In this document: positions 23,607 through 27,625 of the stretch, piece after piece
Position numbering within the stretch: position 1 is the stretch's first letter
How the letters are laid out: each line of letters begins with the position of its first letter
Source: Crenothrix polyspora
GTDB lineage: Bacteria > Pseudomonadota > Gammaproteobacteria > Methylococcales > Methylomonadaceae
Length of the DNA stretch: 27,625 nucleotides
Reading direction: 5' to 3'
NCBI GenBank assembly: GCA_945903675.1
Contig: CAMDOP010000008.1
Span: 1 to 27,625 of the forward strand
The notes under the pieces: generated by a model
Told to the model about the DNA's origin: nothing
Databases searched by the model: none
Seen by the model: only the letters and a program-made list of their open reading frames with translations
Translations under genes and position numbers: made by a program

Positions 23607-26176
23607 TTAGAAAATTTTAAGCCCTTCTCATCAGCATCAACTTTGATGGTGTCACCCGCGGCAAAATAACCCGACAGTATTTCTTGTGCCAGTGGGTTTT
23701 CTAATTGCTGCTGTATGGCGCGTTTCATGGGTCTAGCTCCATAAACAGGGTCAAAGCCCGCTTCACCTAATAAATCCAAAGCGGCATCGGTGATCTCAAA
23801 AGCAATGTCTCTATCGAGTAAACGATGACGTAAGAACTCAATTTGTATGGCAGAAATCGCTCTGATATGTTCACGCCCTAAAGGATGGAATACCACAGAC
23901 TCATCAATACGATTGATAAACTCAGGTCGAAAATGTTGACTCACTTTTTCCATAACCGCAGCTTTCATCACCGGATAAAGCGTTTCTCCAGACAGTTCTT
24001 GAATAATGTCAGAACCTAAGTTTGAGGTCATGACGATCACGGTATTTCTAAAGTCTACGGTGCGGCCTTGGCCATCAGTTAAGCGACCATCGTCCAAGAC
24101 TTGTAGCAAGACATTAAAAACATCAGGATGCGCTTTTTCTATTTCATCCATCAGAATGACCGAATAGGGTTTACGTCTAACCAGTTCGGTTAAGTATCCT
24201 CCTTCTTCATAGCCGACATAGCCGGGAGGTGCACCGATTAGACGGGCCACTGAATGTTTCTCCATAAACTCTGACATATCAATACGGACCATGGCATCAG
24301 TGGTATCAAACATGAATTCCGCTAAAGCTTTGCAGAGTTCTGTTTTACCGACACCTGTAGGGCCTAAGAACAAAAAGGAACCATTAGGGCGATTGGGGTC
24401 AGAAAGCCCGGCTCTGGAGCGACGTATGGCGTTACTGACGGCTTTAAGAGCTTCATCTTGACCGATGACTCGCTGACTTAAATGCTCTTCCATACGCAGC
24501 AATTTATCGCGCTCGCCTTCCATCATTTTTGATACCGGAATACCGGTCCATTTAGAGACTACTTCGGCAATTTCTTCTTCGGTGACTTTATTGCGCAATA
24601 ACGTCATTTTTTGATCTTCACCCGAAGAGGCCTGTTCCAATTGTTTTTCTAGGGCAGGAATAATGCCGTATTGTAATTCAGACATTTTACCTAAATCATT
24701 AGTACGGCTGGCAGCCTCAAGGTCGGTGCGCGCATGTTCCAATTTTTCTTTGATTAAGGCTGAACCTTGCAAAGAAGCCTTTTCTGCTTTCCAGATTTCT
24801 TCCAAATCAGAATATTCTTTTTCTAATTCAGCGATTTCGTCTTCCAGTATTTCTAAGCGTTTTTTAGAGGCTGCGTCTTTTTCTTTCTTTAAGGCCACTT
24901 GTTCAATTTTTAATTGAATCAAACGGCGATATAGCTTATCCATTTCTTCTGGTTTGGAGTCGATTTCCATACGTATACGACTAGCCGCTTCATCAATTAA
25001 GTCGATGGCTTTATCAGGTAACTGACGATCAGCAATATAACGGTACGATAAGCTTGCCGCAGCAACAATGGCGGGATCGGTAATGCTGACGCCATGATGT
25101 ACTTCATATTTTTCTTTTAAGCCCCGTAAGATCGCGACGGTATCTTCAACCGAGGGCTCATCGACTAATACTTTTTGAAAGCGACGCTCTAAGGCGGCAT
25201 CTTTTTCTACATACTTACGGTATTCATCTAGCGTGGTGGCGCCCACACAATGCAATTCACCACGAGCTAAGGCAGGCTTTAACATATTGCCAGCATCCAT
25301 AGCGCCTTCGGCTTTACCGGCCCCGACCATGGTATGCAATTCGTCAATAAAGAGAATGACTTGACCTTCTTGTTTAGCAAGATCACTGAGCACCGCTTTT
25401 AAACGCTCTTCAAACTCACCACGAAATTTAGCGCCGGCTATTAAGGCGGCCATATCTAAGGACAATACTTGTTTGCCTTTGATGCCTTCGGGTACTTCGC
25501 CATTAACGATGCGTTGCGCTAGGCCTTCAACAATAGCGGTCTTGCCGACGCCAGGTTCACCGATTAATACAGGGTTGTTTTTAGTGCGGCGTTGTAATAC
25601 TTGAATGGTGCGACGAATTTCATCATCTCGACCAATAACAGGGTCCAACTTGCCTTGCTCGGCACGTTCGGTCAGGTTGATGGTGTATTTATTGAGGGCT
25701 TGGCGTTGATCTTCAGCATTGGCATTATCAACGGAATCACCGCCGCGCATTTGTTCAATAGCAGCTTCGACCTTTTTGGTGTCGATACCTGATTTTTTCA
25801 GCAAGGTATTTAAAAAACCTTTTTCTTCGCAAGCTGCTTGTAAAAATAATTCACTAGAAATGAATTTATCCAGACGTTTTTGCGCTATTTTGTCGGTTAA
25901 ATTAAGGAGCCTTGTGAGTTCGTTAGAGATTTGTACATCACCACCAGAACCACTTACTGTGGCGATACGTCCTAATTCTTGAATTAATTCGGTACGCAAT
26001 AATTGGGTATTAAGGCCCATCTGAGCCAGCAAAGGTTTAATACTGCCGCCTTCTTGGTCGAGTAAGGCAATCATTAAATGAGCGGGTTCAATAAATTGGT
26101 GGTCTTTTCCTAATGCTAGGCTTTGTGCATCTGCCAGTGCTGATTGAAACTTGCTAGTTAATTTATCCATACGCAT
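23600..26176 (-). CDS. clpB: ATP-dependent disaggregase ClpB
   Basis: ClpB is the hexameric AAA+ chaperone that, with DnaK, pulls polypeptides out of aggregates after heat stress. The 858-aa product has the N-terminal Clp repeat domain (1-145), AAA-1 with Walker A GEPGVGKT (about 206-213) and Walker B VILFIDE, and the long middle coiled coil (about 410-525). AAA-2 has Walker A GPTGVGKT (about 605-612) and Walker B VILMDEIEKA, and a D2-small domain closes the protein. The frame extends to a GTG at 26185, but AAGGTG lies seven bases before the ATG at 26176 and family members start MRxDKLT, so 26176 is chosen. A sigma32-type promoter lies upstream. The stop codon lies within the target duplication of a MITE-like element. 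Confidence 0.97.
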   Translation of the reverse strand: MRMDKLTSKFQSALADAQSLALGKDHQFIEPAHLMIALLDQEGGSIKPLLAQMGLNTQLLRTELIQELGRIATVSGSGGDVQISNELTRLLNLTDKIAQKRLDKFISSELFLQAACEEKGFLNTLLKKSGIDTKKVEAAIEQMRGGDSVDNANAEDQRQALNKYTINLTERAEQGKLDPVIGRDDEIRRTIQVLQRRTKNNPVLIGEPGVGKTAIVEGLAQRIVNGEVPEGIKGKQVLSLDMAALIAGAKFRGEFEERLKAVLSDLAKQEGQVILFIDELHTMVGAGKAEGAMDAGNMLKPALARGELHCVGATTLDEYRKYVEKDAALERRFQKVLVDEPSVEDTVAILRGLKEKYEVHHGVSITDPAIVAAASLSYRYIADRQLPDKAIDLIDEAASRIRMEIDSKPEEMDKLYRRLIQLKIEQVALKKEKDAASKKRLEILEDEIAELEKEYSDLEEIWKAEKASLQGSALIKEKLEHARTDLEAASRTNDLGKMSELQYGIIPALEKQLEQASSGEDQKMTLLRNKVTEEEIAEVVSKWTGIPVSKMMEGERDKLLRMEEHLSQRVIGQDEALKAVSNAIRRSRAGLSDPNRPNGSFLFLGPTGVGKTELCKALAEFMFDTTDAMVRIDMSEFMEKHSVARLIGAPPGYVGYEEGGYLTELVRRKPYSVILMDEIEKAHPDVFNVLLQVLDDGRLTDGQGRTVDFRNTVIVMTSNLGSDIIQELSGETLYPVMKAAVMEKVSQHFRPEFINRIDESVVFHPLGREHIRAISAIQIEFLRHRLLDRDIAFEITDAALDLLGEAGFDPVYGARPMKRAIQQQLENPLAQEILSGYFAAGDTIKVDADEKGLKFSKA

Positions 26177-26212
26177 GGTGTTCACCTTTAGCTAAATAAT
26201 AAGTTATGACTG

Positions 26213-26242
26213 ATATAAGGGTGTTTTGTGTGGTTTTCAAGC
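26213..26242 (-). promoter_or_regulatory. Sigma32 (heat-shock) promoter of clpB
   Basis: On the minus strand GCTTGAAA (26242-26235) is followed after 13 bases by CCCTTATAT (26221-26213). The sigma32 consensus is CTTGAAA, a 13-17 base spacer, and CCCCATnT, so the -35 box is perfect and the -10 box is close. It lies about 37 bases before the ATG. Heat-shock control of clpB is the rule in Proteobacteria. Confidence 0.8.
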
Positions 26243-26292
26243 AATTAAATTTACGCCCTGTGTAAACTTCTGGTTTCGTTAATGTTATTTTG

Positions 26293-26626
26293 TTATTAGC
26301 TGATGTTACGCAGCCATTCAGCGGTTTATAAAAAAACAAATAATGAGATCGCTATCGCGACGATGTGTTAATCGGGTTATCGCACCCGAAGGTGAGATAC
26401 TTTCTTTTGCTCCGCCAAAAGAAAGTATCCAAAGAAAAGGCGGCTCGATCGCCGCTGCTTCCTGCGCTCCTCGGTTTTGTCGGGGGTCGGTAGAGAGGGC
26501 TTCCTGCCCTCCTACCGACGTGCGGCATCCATGCCGCACCCCTTCGGGCTAATCCCGACAAAACCTGCGGTGCTCGGCGCGGCAAACGAGAATAATACGT
26601 CGTTACTGCGTAACATCACTTATTAG
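26293..26626 (+). mobile_element. MITE-like element, copy 2, with 7-bp target duplication
   Basis: The element spans 26300-26619. TGATGTTACGCAG (26301-26313) and CTGCGTAACATCA (26606-26618) are perfect 13-bp inverted ends. Perfect 7-bp direct repeats ttattag flank it at 26293-26299 and 26620-26626. It has the same orientation as copy 1. The interior shows a perfect 14-bp stem (26396-26409 / 26416-26429), a gtcggtagagagggc hairpin (26486-26519) and gtgcggcatccatgccgcac (from 26520). ORFs on both strands (26318-26585) are low-complexity and not credible genes. It lies about 60 bases upstream of the clpB -35 box. Confidence 0.85.
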
Positions 26627-26830
26627 TAAGAATTAAAGCTAAGGCTACTTTGATGTACAGTAGGTCTTTGCTTTATATTTTTTCAAGATAATACTGCTGT
26701 GGAGGGTATGGAGTTAACTTGCTGTTTATCATAGCGTTATAAAAATTTAGCGTCTATACTTCATTGCTTATTCTAACTAAGAAGTTTCAGCTTTATAGGG
26801 AGCGCAATCTTCTTAACAATATGTCTGGTG
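26627..26830. other. Intergenic AT-rich region, no gene recognised
   Basis: About 200 bases between the MITE-like element and the 42-bp array. No ORF with a start, no palindrome of note and no clear promoter. A frame without an ATG (26777-26857) encodes a hydrophobic string (FIGSAIFLTICLVY) and runs into the first array unit before a TGA; coding status doubtful. Confidence 0.4.
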
Positions 26831-27055
26831 TACTCTAAAGCAGAAAAGTTGGGCTGAATAGTAACCGCGACGTACTTCAAAGTAGAGAAATTGGGCTCAA
26901 TAGTAGTAGTGGAGTACTTCAAAGTAGAAGCGTTGGGCTCAACAGTAGTAGCGGCGTACTTCAAAGTAGAGAAGTTTGGCTCAACAGTAGCGGCAGCGTA
27001 CTCCAAAGTAGAGAAATTGGGCTCAACAATAGCGGCGGTTTACTCCAAAGTAGGT
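26831..27055. repeat. 42-bp tandem array (five units plus a partial sixth)
   Basis: Units start at 26831, 26873, 26915, 26957 and 26999, with a partial unit from 27041; the spacing is exactly 42 bases throughout. Each begins tacttcaaag or tactccaaag, then gtagagaaattgggctcaac and a variable gta/gcg-rich tail. The plus frame encodes 14-residue units like YFKVEKLGSTVVAA, but unit one has a TGA and there is no ATG start. The minus frame encodes YAAATVEPNFSTLK-like units without an ATG. Constant phase but no credible gene: a minisatellite or a decayed repeat protein. Confidence 0.85.
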
Positions 27056-27349
27056 CAAGGAGGGATTTATTGATAACAGCCATTGAAATATTAAGCACAG
27101 GTAATATGTGGTGCTTTTATTCTTTAAAATCGAGGCGGTTGTTGTGGACTCAGGGCATTTAGTATTGCTATCATTTCATACCCTGTCAGTTAGGTGGTGA
27201 ATACTGTGTTAGAAACGGACGGTATGCTACTTAGTTTGGCTTTTATCCTTGTTGCGATTATTATGAGTGACTCATGCTAATTGACGAAGGTACAGCAAGC
27301 GGCTGCGTTATTTATGAATAATGATTAGCCTAATAACCCTCATACTAAA
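27056..27349. other. Intergenic region upstream of pqqD
   Basis: About 290 bases. A GTG-initiated 24-codon frame at 27206-27280 (MLETDGMLLSLAFILVAII, then MSDSC) is preceded by AGGTGG and would be a tiny membrane peptide; this is weak evidence. No pqqA-like precursor peptide (E-x-x-x-Y motif) and no pqqC are visible here. Confidence 0.4.
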
Positions 27350-27622
27350 ATGCCCTTAGATTTAGATCAGCCTATACATTTTTCTCGTACTCATCGCCTG
27401 CAATGGGAAGAAGCCCAGCAAAAGCAGGTAATTCTTTATCCAGAAGGCATGGTGGAGCTTAATCAAAGTTCAGCCGAAATTCTTAAACTCTGTGACGGCA
27501 CGCGCACGGTTGCTCAAATTGTCAGCGACTTAGAGCAAAAATTTGCAACCGCAGGCCTTACTAATGATGTCACCGCTTTCTTAGAGGTCGCTATACAAAA
27601 TGGCTGGATCAATCAAAACTAA
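27350..27622 (+). CDS. pqqD: PQQ biosynthesis peptide chaperone PqqD
   Basis: PqqD is a RiPP recognition element that holds the precursor peptide PqqA and presents it to the radical-SAM enzyme PqqE, the first step of pyrroloquinoline quinone synthesis. The 90-aa product has the family pattern VILYPEGMVELNQSSAEILKLCDG (about 27-50), then RTVAQIVSDLEQKF and a final FLEVAIQNGWI. The length is usual (about 90-95). Upstream there is no pqqA, pqqB or pqqC, so any remaining pqq genes (most likely pqqE) would have to lie beyond the window edge. No strong ribosome-binding site precedes the ATG. PQQ is the cofactor of methanol dehydrogenase, hence the methylotroph hint. Confidence 0.9.
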   Translation: MPLDLDQPIHFSRTHRLQWEEAQQKQVILYPEGMVELNQSSAEILKLCDGTRTVAQIVSDLEQKFATAGLTNDVTAFLEVAIQNGWINQN

Positions 27623-27625
27623 TAC

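Noticed and set aside
26177..26185. GTG start of ClpB three codons upstream
   Set aside because: The GTG lies within the Shine-Dalgarno sequence AAGGTG that serves the ATG at 26176; ClpB proteins begin at that Met.
26318..26585. Three ORFs of 69-77 aa on both strands
   Set aside because: They are inside MITE copy 2; the same structured DNA gives similar open frames in copy 1, as expected of the repeat rather than of a protein.
23297..26626. clpB carried on a composite transposon formed by the two flanking elements
   Set aside because: Each element has its own, different 7-bp target duplication, so they inserted separately and in the same orientation; clpB is a normal chromosomal gene.
26773..27006. 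77-aa minus-strand repeat protein
   Set aside because: It begins at a TTG inside the 42-bp array, has no ribosome-binding site and simply reads the tandem repeat; treated as non-coding.
26831..27055. CRISPR array
   Set aside because: Units are contiguous 42-bp tandem repeats without unique spacers, and no cas genes are present.

Overview
The window looks like chromosomal DNA of a gammaproteobacterium with about 40-45% GC. The maf-rng-yhdP-(nit)-tldD run follows the order of the corresponding Escherichia coli segment. PmbA, class 2 PyrD, UbiX, PhoB/PhoR and ClpB are all of gammaproteobacterial type. A PqqD gene at the right edge and the many small palindromic repeats would fit a methanotroph or methylotroph (Methylococcales-like), but nothing here proves methane oxidation, so that placement is inference.

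Layout from left to right. 1-255: dispersed hairpin repeats and a terminator. 256-2160 (-): a transketolase. 2161-3393: a gene-poor, AT-rich stretch with one unrecognised small ORF. 3394-12786 (+): a tightly packed run of rlmH, maf, rng, yhdP, a nitrilase-family amidase, a short BamC-like lipoprotein and tldD, with overlapping or nearly touching genes as far as the lipoprotein. 12824-13352 (+): a two-gene DUF4160/DUF2442 cassette lying between tldD and its partner pmbA (13475-14806). 14917-17077 (-): pyrD and thiO. 17490-18425 (+): an outer-membrane beta-barrel protein with its own promoter and a strong terminator. 18426-19250: a repeat-rich interval with a duplicated terminator segment, a two-hairpin repeat, an antitoxin remnant and a three-way-junction palindrome. 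19251-20973 (+): pip and ubiX, separated by more repeats. 21074-23049 (-): phoR and phoB behind a plausible Pho box. 23600-26176 (-): clpB behind a good sigma32-type promoter. 26831-27055: a 42-bp minisatellite. 27350-27622 (+): pqqD.

How the genes work together. TldD and PmbA (TldE) form one metalloprotease. PhoB and PhoR form the phosphate-starvation two-component system and appear to be autoregulated. RlmH and RNase G act on rRNA, while Maf hydrolyses non-canonical nucleotides. YhdP and the BamC-like lipoprotein both point to the outer membrane. UbiX makes prenylated FMN for UbiD in ubiquinone synthesis, PyrD feeds electrons to quinone, and PqqD belongs to PQQ synthesis.

The most distinctive observation is a non-autonomous transposable element (MITE-like) present twice, one copy on each side of clpB. 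The copies are about 296 and 320 bp. They have 13-14-bp terminal inverted repeats, highly structured interiors, and each has its own perfect 7-bp target-site duplication (ttaagcc and ttattag). One copy inserted across the clpB stop codon, and the target duplication regenerated that stop. The two copies differ by swapped or added internal hairpins. The window also holds four other families of dispersed palindromic repeats, a 42-bp tandem array with exact 14-codon periodicity, and an orphan C-terminal fragment of a Phd/YefM antitoxin.
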